A stretch of 64,000 nt of DNA from Tenacibaculum sp. Bg11-29 (lineage in GTDB: Bacteria; Bacteroidota; Bacteroidia; Flavobacteriales; Flavobacteriaceae). The stretch lies in contig NZ_PJBB01000003.1 in NCBI RefSeq assembly GCF_002836595.1, forward strand, positions 4,123,501 to 4,187,500, written 5' to 3'. Below the pieces are notes generated by a model. The model was not told the DNA's origin. It searched no databases and was given only the letters and a program-made list of their open reading frames with translations. The stretch's first letter is position 1. Every line of letters starts with the position of its first letter. The position numbers were made by a program, and so were the translations under genes. This document shows positions 26,368 through 35,159 of this stretch, in pieces.

Positions 26368-27247
26368 GATTAATTATTTAGATCGTTTTTTAAAATGAAT
26401 AAATAACAGCGAATATTTTCTCTATTACCTTTAATTTTTTATTTGCCGCCAATGTTTATGTAACAATTAATTAACCGTTCCTAATCTGAATCCGTTTGCT
26501 ACTTTATCTAGTAATATACCCCCTGTTTCGAAAGCATTTATTAATAGGTTTTTCGAAAAAAGAGTATCAATACTTCCAGAAGTATTAAACCTATTTTCCT
26601 TAGCTAGTTCTTACCTAACAATAATTAATCGTCAAATAATTATTAAACCTATAGTAATTAACTTTCTGTAAAACATAATTTTAGGTTTGGTTACCTGTGC
26701 ATAAAATTGTGTTAAAAAAACCTTATATCCAAATAACCACACGTTATCAATAGCTATAAAACCATTTAAAGCAAAGTGTAGTCTCAAAAAAGAGGGTGCT
26801 TTTTTTTCAATCTTTTAAAATAGGGTTTTTAAAAGCATCTAAAAATATGAAGTTAAAAAAGTGAGCGCTAAAATATATCAATATGATAAAAGTGATACAT
26901 TCATTGATAAAAATCTAAAAACACCTTAAAAAAAGGTGTTTTTATTGATAAATAACCATAAAAAAACACATAAAAACAACCAAAAACGTCAAATAGATAA
27001 AAATAATTACGAAAAACATAATTTAAAACTCATGCATTCACCATAAAAAAAATTCAAGAAACAATATTTAATTTAGTGTATTTTTAAAACCTCAGCGAAC
27101 ACAAAACACTTGTGCCAAGGCGCGATAAATAACTTTTATAATTTATCCATAGTCCTCGCCTATTTATTATAATTTTGCTTGTATTTACTATTTGTGACTT
27201 ACTAGATAAGTTCCATTTTCTACAAACATAAAGAGCTACTAAAAAAT
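26368..27247. other. Long divergent intergenic region between PII/amt and the RapA-like gene
   Basis: These 880 bases hold no gene-like frame. A hairpin AAAACACCTT/AAGGTGTTTT lies at 26917-26942, and a weaker one with a T-run at about 26786-26811. TAATTTTG at 27170-27177 fits a -7 box for the RapA-like gene. The part next to 26367 should contain the PII/amt promoter; I found no convincing sigma54 site there. Confidence 0.5.
26917..26943. terminator. Hairpin with flanking A/T runs
   Basis: AAAACACCTT (26917-26926) pairs perfectly with AAGGTGTTTT (26933-26942) across a six-base loop, and T residues follow on both strands. It has the form of a bidirectional intrinsic terminator. No gene ends here, so it may terminate an unannotated transcript or upstream leakage. 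Confidence 0.5.
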
Positions 27248-30073
27248 ATGACTATTTTTTTCCCTAATCAAAGATATACGAGTAAAGGTGAACCTGAATT
27301 AGGTGTTGGTATTTTAACGAACTCCAACAAAGGAAAAATACAATTGTATTTTCCTACAGCTGATGAAACACGAATGTACGCTCTTGAAAACGCACCTTTG
27401 CAACGCGTTGTTTTTAAACCAGGCGATACGATAAAAGACACCGAAAATCAGCCATTAGTTATAAAACGTGTTGAGGAAGAAGACAATCTGTATGTCTATT
27501 ACGGAAAAGACAAAAAAATATCGGAAGCAGCACTTGGCGATGTATCGGTAATTCACGGAGTAGATGACAGACTTTTTATGGGGGATGTAGATACTCCCAA
27601 AGCCTTTGCTTTACGTAGAGAAACTTTACAACACGAATATGAAAGGAGATTATCGCCTGTAAACGGATTTGTTGGTGGTAGGATAGCTCTTATTCCGCAT
27701 CAATTATACATTGCACATGAAGTAAGTTCGAGATATGCACCTCGTGTATTATTATCCGATCAGGTTGGTCTTGGAAAAACTATTGAAGCTTGTTTAATTT
27801 TACACCGTTTATTAGTAAGTGGCCGAATTTCGAGAGTACTAATTCTAGTTCCTGAATCATTAGTACATCAATGGTTTGTTGAAGTTTTACGTCGTTTTAA
27901 TATGTGGTTTCATATTTTTGATGAAGAACGCTGTGCTTCACTTGACGAGAGTGCTCCTGATGGTAATCCATTTCTAGACAATCAACTTATTATTTGTAGT
28001 ACAGAGTTTTTAGCAAATTCCGCAAAGCGAACTAAACAAGCATTAACTGCTGGTTGGGATATGCTTGTAGTAGATGAAGCTCATAATTTAGAATGGTCGG
28101 TTAACAAGGCTAGTACAGAATATAATATTGTAGCATTGTTAAGCAAAGTAGCAAAAGGATTATTACTTCTTACAGCGACTCCAGAACAATTGGGAGTAGA
28201 AAGTCATTTTGCCCGACTCCGATTATTAGATCCTAACAGGTATGCCAACTACGATGATTTTGTAAATGAATCTTCTGATCATAAAACTATTGCTAATATT
28301 ATTGAAAAATTGCACCTCGGAAAAGATTTGAATACGAAGGATACCACGATTTTAAAATCTCTTTTCCCGAAAGAAAACCTAAAAGCAATAACGAAAGAAA
28401 AAAGTGTAGCAAAGGATAATCTTATTGAGAATTTATTGGATCAACATGGTCCTGGTAGAGTATTATTCAGAAATACCAGAGCTACCATGAGTGGGTTTCC
28501 AAAACGAAAAGCACACCTTATTTCTTTAGAGCCTACAAAAGATAAAGAACTCTGGATGGAGCGTTTAAGCAATGAGTTTACGCATGAAGTAACTCCAAGC
28601 GAAACAACCAATAAACAACAGTTTTGGTTTGCTAAAGATCCGCGTGTTGAATGGTTATTAACCACGATTAAAGAAATTCATCCTGCAAAAATACTGCTCA
28701 TCTGTAAGAGCAAAGAAAAAGTACTGGCACTAGAAAAAGCATTAGTTAAACATGCCAATTTAAAAACAGCTATGTTTCATGAAGATCTTACCATAGTACA
28801 ACGAGATAAAAATGCGGCATGGTTTTCTGAAATAAATGGAGCACAAATACTGCTTTGTTCTGAAATAGGGAGTGAAGGACGAAATTTTCAATTCGCGCAT
28901 CATCTTATCTTATTCGACTTACCGTTACATCCTGAATTATTAGAACAACGAATAGGACGTTTAGATAGAATCGGACAAACTGAAGACATCCATATTCATA
29001 TTCCCTACCTTGCTAATAGTAAACAACATTTGCTTGCAAAGTGGTTTCATAAAGGCTTAAATGCTTTTGAAAACAATATTGAAGGTGGAAATAAAATTGC
29101 TGAATTATTTGGTAATCGATTGCTTACTCTTTTAAAAGCACACGAAAACACGGCTAATAATTCAGAAATAAAAGCGTTGATTTCTGAAACTTCTAGTTTT
29201 CAAACAGCGCTTCTAAAAAATCTAGCAGATGGTCGTGATCGATTGCTAGAAATGAATTCTTTTCGCCCTAAAGTAGCCGGAAAATTAATAAAACAAATTC
29301 TATCAGAAGACAAAGACAAAAGTCTAGAAAGGTATTTAACAAAGGTATTTCGACATTTTGATATTGAAATGGAAGATCGACCTTCTCGAACCTATTATTT
29401 AAAACCTACTTCTATAATCACCGAAACATTTCCGTCTATACCGCAAGAAGGTGTATCTGTTACATTTAACAGAAAACATGCCCTTAGCAGAGAAGAAATA
29501 AGTTTTCTTAGTTGGGATCACCCAATGACAACCGATGCTATCGATGTTGTTTTAAGTTCAGGAACTGGTAGTGCTAGTTACGGTGTTTTAAAAGCAACCA
29601 AAAGCCCAGGTCTTTTATTAGAAATTATTTTTGTTCTTGAAACACCAACAGGGCAAAATATTTATGTAGATCGTTTTTTACCAAATACACCAGTAAGAGT
29701 TGTAGTTGATCATACAGGAAAGGAAGTAACAAATAAATATTCTATTGAACTCTTAGATAAAAAATTAAGTACGGGGCAAATAGATCCTTTACTTGATAAT
29801 GAAACATTAGTAGAAACACTGCTTCCCAACATGATTAAAGTTGCTACAGAAATTGCGGAAGAACAACGAACTAAAGAAATAGCAAACGGACTAATTCGAA
29901 TGAATCGTACTTTGAAGCATGAAATAGATCGTTTAAAAATATTACAAGGCAATAATAACAATATTAGACCTGAAGAAATTGAAACAGCATTGAACGAACA
30001 GCTAGGATTAACATCGCTCATTAAAAATGCACGCATACGAATGGATGCTATTCAATTAATTAGAAAAGAATAA
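27248..30073 (+). CDS. rapA: RapA/HepA-like Swi2/Snf2 ATPase (RNA polymerase recycling)
   Basis: At 941 residues it is close to the RapA length (968 in E. coli). The N-terminal Tudor-like region is visible (FFPNQRYTSKGEPELGVGIL and PLQRVVFKPGD). The helicase core has Walker A DQVGLGKT (171-178), DEAH at 276-279, LLLLTATPEQLG (motif III), and the second lobe with SEIGSEGRNFQFAHHLILFDLPLHPELLEQRIGRLDRIGQ (motifs V and VI). RapA binds RNA polymerase and promotes its recycling. The DQVGLGKTIEA and TPEQLG wording is RapA-like rather than restriction- or eukaryote-type. This family is less usual in Bacteroidetes, so lateral acquisition is possible. Confidence 0.9.
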   Translation: MTIFFPNQRYTSKGEPELGVGILTNSNKGKIQLYFPTADETRMYALENAPLQRVVFKPGDTIKDTENQPLVIKRVEEEDNLYVYYGKDKKISEAALGDVSVIHGVDDRLFMGDVDTPKAFALRRETLQHEYERRLSPVNGFVGGRIALIPHQLYIAHEVSSRYAPRVLLSDQVGLGKTIEACLILHRLLVSGRISRVLILVPESLVHQWFVEVLRRFNMWFHIFDEERCASLDESAPDGNPFLDNQLIICSTEFLANSAKRTKQALTAGWDMLVVDEAHNLEWSVNKASTEYNIVALLSKVAKGLLLLTATPEQLGVESHFARLRLLDPNRYANYDDFVNESSDHKTIANIIEKLHLGKDLNTKDTTILKSLFPKENLKAITKEKSVAKDNLIENLLDQHGPGRVLFRNTRATMSGFPKRKAHLISLEPTKDKELWMERLSNEFTHEVTPSETTNKQQFWFAKDPRVEWLLTTIKEIHPAKILLICKSKEKVLALEKALVKHANLKTAMFHEDLTIVQRDKNAAWFSEINGAQILLCSEIGSEGRNFQFAHHLILFDLPLHPELLEQRIGRLDRIGQTEDIHIHIPYLANSKQHLLAKWFHKGLNAFENNIEGGNKIAELFGNRLLTLLKAHENTANNSEIKALISETSSFQTALLKNLADGRDRLLEMNSFRPKVAGKLIKQILSEDKDKSLERYLTKVFRHFDIEMEDRPSRTYYLKPTSIITETFPSIPQEGVSVTFNRKHALSREEISFLSWDHPMTTDAIDVVLSSGTGSASYGVLKATKSPGLLLEIIFVLETPTGQNIYVDRFLPNTPVRVVVDHTGKEVTNKYSIELLDKKLSTGQIDPLLDNETLVETLLPNMIKVATEIAEEQRTKEIANGLIRMNRTLKHEIDRLKILQGNNNNIRPEEIETALNEQLGLTSLIKNARIRMDAIQLIRKE

Positions 30074-30263
30074 TATATCGATTTTGAAGGTGAATTATAA
30101 ATAATTAGTAAATTTCATTATATATTAGATTCTCTTAAATTTTCTGATAAAGTTGATTTAATTAATGTGAAATTTGGAAAAAAAATCAGGTTTTAATACT
30201 CAAACCAATCGTGTTTTTTGAAAGAATAAATGATAAAGAATAGATACTTATATAAATATCAAA

Positions 30264-31475
30264 ATGAATAAAAAACCAGTAAGATTTTCAGGTAGTAGTT
30301 CGAGCCTTAAAGAGGACCTACTTTCATTGTCTTTAGATACAACCCATGTACATTTAGATGAATTTATTGAGCCGAATATTAACTTCTTAAAAAACTGTGT
30401 TGAGATAGAAGAGATTAAGATATATGCACAATATCAGAATTATGGTAAACCTTATCTAGATAATTTCACCATAGATATATCAGTAATTACTAATTTTCCT
30501 AAACTCAAAAGTTTAAAAATTACTCGTTGCCCTGTGCTCGACACTACTCCGTTAGAAAAAACAACTCAATTAGAAGACATCTATTTTGCGAGTGTTAAAA
30601 TCGATAATCTTAATTTCCTTAATGGATATAAGAACTTAAAATCGCTTAGCTTTTATAATAGTCGTGTTAATAATATTGATGTATTGGCTAATTCTAAAAA
30701 ATTACAATATCTAGGTGCATCTGAATCGAAAATCTCTTCTATAGAGCCTTTAAGACATCTTACAGAATTAACAAGCCTTTGCCTTTCTGATAATAAAATC
30801 AGTGACTTTTCTCCTATTTATGGTTTAACAAAAATGGAAGACCTCGAACTAAAGGGAAATATCTCTACTTTATACCACGAGATCCCCTATATAGCACAAT
30901 TGGAAAGTAAAGATTTTACAGTTAGAAATTTTACAGATGAGCAACTAGACTATTGGAAACAGGTTTTTAAGAGTTGGGCTGTTGAAGGTAAATTTCTTGA
31001 TGCTGTAGAGCTCATTGCTAAAAAATTAGTTGAAATAACTGAAAAAGAGAACGAATTTATTTTTGCTTTTGAAGCTGATGATATGGATGGCGAGCTACTG
31101 AACGTATCCTTTTCTAAAAACACCATAGATAACCCGAAAGAAATACACCAAATGATTCCCGATAGCGTAAGTTTGGTTTCAAAAATTACAACAGAGATAT
31201 GTATCTACTTCAAGGACTATCCTGATGCTCTTAAAATTGATTTGAAGGAAATTAAAGAAAATAATAAGCTATTAACATTTGCTTCAATAGGCACCCATGG
31301 TCATGAAATATCATGGGACACCTCTGCCCTTAAAGGAAATGATGATTTCGCCATCGTTCGACAAGGTCAACTAGAAATGGAAGCTGTGGAAGCAAACACA
31401 TTAGGACAGGTTATTATAGGTGTTTTATTAATGAATGTTAGTGATGAAGTAAACATAGAAGGTCTCTTTGACTAA
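30264..31475 (+). CDS. Leucine-rich-repeat protein, internalin-like repeats, with unknown C-terminal domain
   Basis: Residues about 75-205 contain five to six 22-residue leucine-rich repeats of the internalin type (LKSLKITRCPVLDTTPLEKTTQLEDI, LKSLSFYNSRVNNIDVLANSKKLQYLGASESKISSIEPL, LTSLCLSDNKISDFSPIYGLTKMEDLEL). The C-terminal 190 residues form a separate acidic domain (FAFEADDMDGELLNVSFSK, TFASIGTHGHEISWD) I do not recognise. No signal peptide or anchor is seen, so it is probably cytoplasmic and used for protein-protein contacts. Its position downstream of rapA may be incidental. Confidence 0.8.
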   Translation: MNKKPVRFSGSSSSLKEDLLSLSLDTTHVHLDEFIEPNINFLKNCVEIEEIKIYAQYQNYGKPYLDNFTIDISVITNFPKLKSLKITRCPVLDTTPLEKTTQLEDIYFASVKIDNLNFLNGYKNLKSLSFYNSRVNNIDVLANSKKLQYLGASESKISSIEPLRHLTELTSLCLSDNKISDFSPIYGLTKMEDLELKGNISTLYHEIPYIAQLESKDFTVRNFTDEQLDYWKQVFKSWAVEGKFLDAVELIAKKLVEITEKENEFIFAFEADDMDGELLNVSFSKNTIDNPKEIHQMIPDSVSLVSKITTEICIYFKDYPDALKIDLKEIKENNKLLTFASIGTHGHEISWDTSALKGNDDFAIVRQGQLEMEAVEANTLGQVIIGVLLMNVSDEVNIEGLFD

Positions 31476-31945
31476 AGTAAAACGAAATGTTAAAAGCGAA
31501 GTTTTACAAAAGGAAGAATTGTAATTATGTCTTTTAAAATGGATATATATTTTAACTGCCTGAAAACAATATTTGCTTACCTGATTTTATAAGTACTAAA
31601 TTTATAAACCATTAAAATAAACATAGTTAAGTTCGCTTTTATTTCGACCCTGCATTTATCAACTTATTATAAATAATTTTGGGAAATTATTACAAATAAA
31701 TAGACAAGCAAAAAATGTTTTACCAAAAAATTATCAAATTTTACATTTGGTTTATATTCACTAACTATAGTTATTAATACATGTAGCTAATACAATTACA
31801 TTATGACTAGCCCTTCCTATTCCCTGAAAAAAACAATTACTTATCAGAACCATTTTACAAAGAAAATTGAATAAATTTGTTACAGCGACAAAGCGTAAAA
31901 TCCATGTGTACTTAATTAAAAAGACGTTACACAGAATACGAAAAA
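31476..31945. other. Intergenic region, no gene seen
   Basis: These 470 bases are AT-rich with no usable frame. A weak hairpin (GTAAAAC...GTTTTAC) follows the LRR gene. TAAATTTG at 31872-31879 fits a -7 box for the next gene, and AAGACGTTACACAG lies at 31921-31934 just before its ATG. Confidence 0.5.
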
Positions 31946-32536
31946 ATGAAAAAAATAATTTTTAACTACATACCCCTATTACTTCTATTTTTAAGTTGCA
32001 ATAGTCTAGCGGAATCAGATCTAGAAACGCTGAAAATAGAAGATTTTAATTGGACCGTAAATATTCCAGAAAATTTCAAACCAATAAATAAAGAGGAATG
32101 GAATAAAACATTAACAAAAGGAATAAATGCTATTGAAAATACTTTTGAACAAGAAGTAGAAAATCAAGCAGTAACTATTTTTACATACAAAAATGGTCAG
32201 TTTAATAACTTCGAAGCAAATTGGCAACCCTTTGATTTTAAAATTGATGGAGATTATTTAGAAACATATTCTGGAGTAAATAAGATGATATACCAAACTA
32301 TTGAGACACAAATGCCTGATGCAAAACTTGACTCAGTTTCATCTACTCAAAAAGTAAACGGATTGAAATTTCAAAGATTTGACATTTCAATAGATTTACC
32401 TAATGGTATAAAAATGAGAACTATTGGTTTTAGCCGATTATTTAACAAAAAAGAATTCACAATGAATATAACCTCTGTTGATGAAAAAATTGAACAAAAA
32501 ATGTTAGATGCTTTTTTAAACTCTAAGTTTGAATAA
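31946..32536 (+). CDS. Lipoprotein of unknown function
   Basis: The signal KKIIFNYIPLLLLFLSC gives lipidation at Cys 18. The mature 179 residues (DFNWTVNIPENFKPINKEEW, VNGLKFQRFDISIDLPNGIKMRTIGFSRLFNKKEFTMNI) look like a single alpha/beta domain of the PsbP/Mog1 type often seen in small Bacteroidetes lipoproteins, but I cannot prove that. It ends near the protein's last strand-helix (MLDAFLNSKF). It stands alone between two long gaps. Confidence 0.65.
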   Translation: MKKIIFNYIPLLLLFLSCNSLAESDLETLKIEDFNWTVNIPENFKPINKEEWNKTLTKGINAIENTFEQEVENQAVTIFTYKNGQFNNFEANWQPFDFKIDGDYLETYSGVNKMIYQTIETQMPDAKLDSVSSTQKVNGLKFQRFDISIDLPNGIKMRTIGFSRLFNKKEFTMNITSVDEKIEQKMLDAFLNSKFE

Positions 32537-32947
32537 GTACTTGCCATAATATTCTATAAAAGTTTCAAAGGTAAACGAGTATTGTCAACCGCTATAAAAT
32601 TAACTATTAACTTAATTATTAGCCCCGAAGTTCTAACGAATACACTAAAGGTTATATCTACTGATCGTGTCGATATGAATAAGAAATCAGAGAATAAAGC
32701 TTATTGAAATTAAGTTGTATAAAACATGAACTTGATGCTTGCTCCTACTTATAAAAACAATTATAACGAACTAAAGTCTGTCTTTTTTTTATTAATCTAG
32801 CACAAAAGGTGTAATCTTAGTTAACCAGAACATTATACACAATATCTCTTTTTGTGGGAAAATAAATAATTACTTAAAGCCAACGTTTAATTAGCAAAAA
32901 AACCTAATTTTAAAAACAATACAAAAACGCTATACAGAATTAAAAGA
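32537..32947. other. Intergenic region, no gene seen
   Basis: These 411 bases contain no frame of note on either strand. AAAACGCTATACAG (32924-32937) precedes the next ATG by 10 bases, echoing the element before several other genes here. Nothing else stands out. Confidence 0.5.
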
Positions 32948-33871
32948 ATGAAAACAATCTCAATAATTTTAATGCTAACCTTCTTCGGATTTGTTTCCTG
33001 TAAACAAAAAGAAAAAAGTAGCAAAGAAAATACAGGTTTTACCGAAATTATAAAAGATGATTACGAACTATATAAGCCAAATCACAGTATTAACGCTGTT
33101 TTAATTTTGTTTGGTGGATACCCTGAGGTAGCTGAAGACATTAAAAGAGAGTTTAAAATTCTTGAGATTGCTAAAAAAAATAATATTGCGGTTATATTAT
33201 CTAACTTAAATCAGAAATTATGGCTTGAGAAAAACGAACAACAACAACTTGCAAAAAGTTTACAAAATATAGTTGAAGATAATCAATTACCTACTGACAA
33301 CATTTTTATTGGCGGCTTTTCTAGCGGCGGAGTTGTTAGCCTTTTAATAAGTAATTACATCGCAGCAATGAAAGAATCTTATAATGCTCCAAAAGGGGTA
33401 TTTATAGTAGACTCCCCTATCGATTTAGCTGCATTATATTTATCTTCTGAAAAAAATATCGAACGAAACTTTTCTAAACCTTCTATTCAAGAAAGTACTT
33501 GGTTATTAGAAACTCTTGGTCGTAATTTTGGGAACCCAGCAGAGGATATTAAAAAATATGAAGACAAAGCTGTTTTTACTTTTAGCACAAACAACACTTC
33601 AAATTTAAAAAATTTAAAGAATACTAAGATTAGACTTTATACTGAACCAGACACAATTTGGTGGAAAAAAAATAGAATGGCAGATTATGACCAAACGAAT
33701 TCATATTATATAAAGCTACTTTCAGAAACTCTTAAAAAATCGGGGTTTAATAACGTTGAATATATTCCTACAGTAAACAAAGGATATAGAGCTAACGGAG
33801 AAAGACATCCTCATAGTTGGTCTATAGTTGATAAAAAAGATTTAATAGATTGGATTTTGAATAAAAAATAA
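32948..33871 (+). CDS. Alpha/beta-hydrolase-like lipoprotein
   Basis: A lipoprotein signal (ISIILMLTFFGFVSC, Cys 19) precedes an esterase-type domain: LILFGGYPEVAEDIKREF near the start and the nucleophile elbow GGFSSGG (FIGGFSSGGVVSLLISNYIA, serine near residue 126). A late H in RHPHSWSIVDKKDLIDWIL may be the catalytic histidine. The protein resembles surface or periplasmic esterases of 280-300 residues; the substrate is unknown. The next gene begins 43 bases downstream. Confidence 0.75.
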   Translation: MKTISIILMLTFFGFVSCKQKEKSSKENTGFTEIIKDDYELYKPNHSINAVLILFGGYPEVAEDIKREFKILEIAKKNNIAVILSNLNQKLWLEKNEQQQLAKSLQNIVEDNQLPTDNIFIGGFSSGGVVSLLISNYIAAMKESYNAPKGVFIVDSPIDLAALYLSSEKNIERNFSKPSIQESTWLLETLGRNFGNPAEDIKKYEDKAVFTFSTNNTSNLKNLKNTKIRLYTEPDTIWWKKNRMADYDQTNSYYIKLLSETLKKSGFNNVEYIPTVNKGYRANGERHPHSWSIVDKKDLIDWILNKK

Positions 33872-33914
33872 CTTCATTCGGTATCTAAAATACGAACACA
33901 CATTACGAAACAGC

Positions 33915-34358
33915 ATGAAATACTTAATAAAAAAAAGATCTTTAAAAGCACCTATTTTTATAGCTACAGGAATTTTTCTCGTTTTTTCGTTTGGTTATCA
34001 ACTATATAAATACCTACAAACAAATCAGTTTATCTATAATTTTCCTGGAGATTGGGATAAACCGCTTGGAATTACGGTTGGTTTATTTTTAATTATTAGA
34101 GCTATAAAATTTATTGGGGAATCTAAAGAACTGTTTATTAAAACCTCAGATAATTATTTAGAATACAGAACAAATCCTTCAGATTCGATTCGTAAAATTA
34201 CTTTATCGAACATCGAAAAAATACAAGTAAAGAATGAAAAAATTATTATTTTAACCAAAGATGCTACTAAATTAATAGTTGTTGATTTTAATAAGGTTAG
34301 AATGAGGGATACTGATATAGCATCTATTAAAAAGTCTTTAATTGAATTAAAAAAATAA
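33915..34358 (+). CDS. Small membrane protein with bacterial PH-like domain
   Basis: In 147 residues there are two hydrophobic segments near the N-terminus (APIFIATGIFLVFSFGYQLY and PLGITVGLFLIIRAIKFI). A beta-rich end follows (LFIKTSDNYLEYRTNPSDSIRKITLSNIEKIQVKNEKIIILT) in the pattern of bacterial PH (bPH) domains. It probably sits in the inner membrane with the domain in the cytoplasm. Function is unknown. It is followed by the DUF6058-like gene after 11 bases, so the two are likely co-transcribed. Confidence 0.6.
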   Translation: MKYLIKKRSLKAPIFIATGIFLVFSFGYQLYKYLQTNQFIYNFPGDWDKPLGITVGLFLIIRAIKFIGESKELFIKTSDNYLEYRTNPSDSIRKITLSNIEKIQVKNEKIIILTKDATKLIVVDFNKVRMRDTDIASIKKSLIELKK

Positions 34359-34369
34359 AAAACCGAACA

Positions 34370-35056
34370 ATGGATATTGATATTAAATACATTGAAGATA
34401 ATTTTATTGAATTAAATGAATTATGCAAAATTTCAGAAATTTCTAGTCAAGAAATAAATGCATTAATAGAAAACGAATTAATTCCGAATAGTTCTTATGA
34501 AATTAATACAACCTACAAAATAAATTCTCCTCTTGGTGACCAGAAAACAATTTCTGAAGTCAAAAAATACTATCCCAAAAGTGTAATTGCCTTAATACAG
34601 AAAAACAAAAAATTGAATGACTCTTCTGAATTTAAAAAATCGTTGAAAACAGCATTTACAAATACGTTTGTTAATAACAATAACAACCGTTTTGGTTATG
34701 ATAATATAACAGAAGAAGACGGAACTGTAAATATTGATAAATTAAATTCAGCTTTTGAACAAGAATGGCAATACTATTTACAAGGAATTTACGGAATTTG
34801 TACTTTAAACGCAACTGGTGCTGAAATTGCAAAAAAAGAAATAGCTGTTAAACGATTAATTGATTTTAATGAAAAACATGGTGCTGAAAAATTATCAGAC
34901 AGCAACAAAAAAATACTAACTCTTTTAAATAATGAATTTAATGAAGTTTCGAATTTATTTGCTCCATATCAACGCGTAAAAAGCAGTAGAGGTAAATATC
35001 TTGATCAAATATTAGAGTCAAATTCTTTATCTGATTTAATAAAAAAATACAATTAA
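34370..35056 (+). CDS. DUF6058-like protein
   Basis: The 228-residue cytoplasmic protein opens with YIEDNFIELNELCKISEISSQEINALIENELIPNSSYEI, an opening I associate with DUF6058. A conserved-looking centre FEQEWQYYLQGIYGICTLNATGAEIAKKEIAVKRLIDF follows. The family is labelled natural-product related in some annotations but has no demonstrated function, and no biosynthetic cluster is visible here. Two convergent hairpins terminate transcription just after its stop. Confidence 0.6.
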   Translation: MDIDIKYIEDNFIELNELCKISEISSQEINALIENELIPNSSYEINTTYKINSPLGDQKTISEVKKYYPKSVIALIQKNKKLNDSSEFKKSLKTAFTNTFVNNNNNRFGYDNITEEDGTVNIDKLNSAFEQEWQYYLQGIYGICTLNATGAEIAKKEIAVKRLIDFNEKHGAEKLSDSNKKILTLLNNEFNEVSNLFAPYQRVKSSRGKYLDQILESNSLSDLIKKYN

Positions 35057-35077
35057 TAAAACAACGAAATAATACAT

Positions 35078-35111
35078 AATGAACCCTTTTTCTTAATAAA
35101 AAGGGTTCATT
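35078..35111. terminator. Bidirectional hairpin terminator
   Basis: AATGAACCCTTTTT (35078-35091) pairs perfectly with AAAAAGGGTTCATT (35098-35111) around six bases. It lies 21 bases after the DUF6058-like gene and is the first terminator of the convergent gap before the PorP-like gene. Confidence 0.8.
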
Positions 35112-35113
35112 AT

Positions 35114-35159
35114 AAAGCAAAACAGCTAACCTTTAAATACGGTTAGCTGTTTTTGCTTT
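35114..35159. terminator. Hairpin terminator for PorP-like copy 1 (minus strand)
   Basis: AAAGCAAAACAGCTAACC (35114-35131) pairs with GGTTAGCTGTTTTTGCTTT (35141-35159) around nine bases, with one bulged T. It ends 23 bases beyond the minus-strand stop of the PorP-like gene at 35182. A related hairpin follows the second copy at 44901-44945. Confidence 0.8.

Noticed and set aside
26380..26460. Possible sigma54 promoter for the PII/amt operon
   Set aside because: TTGGCGGCAAAT on the minus strand lacks the GG-N10-GC spacing of a sigma54 site.
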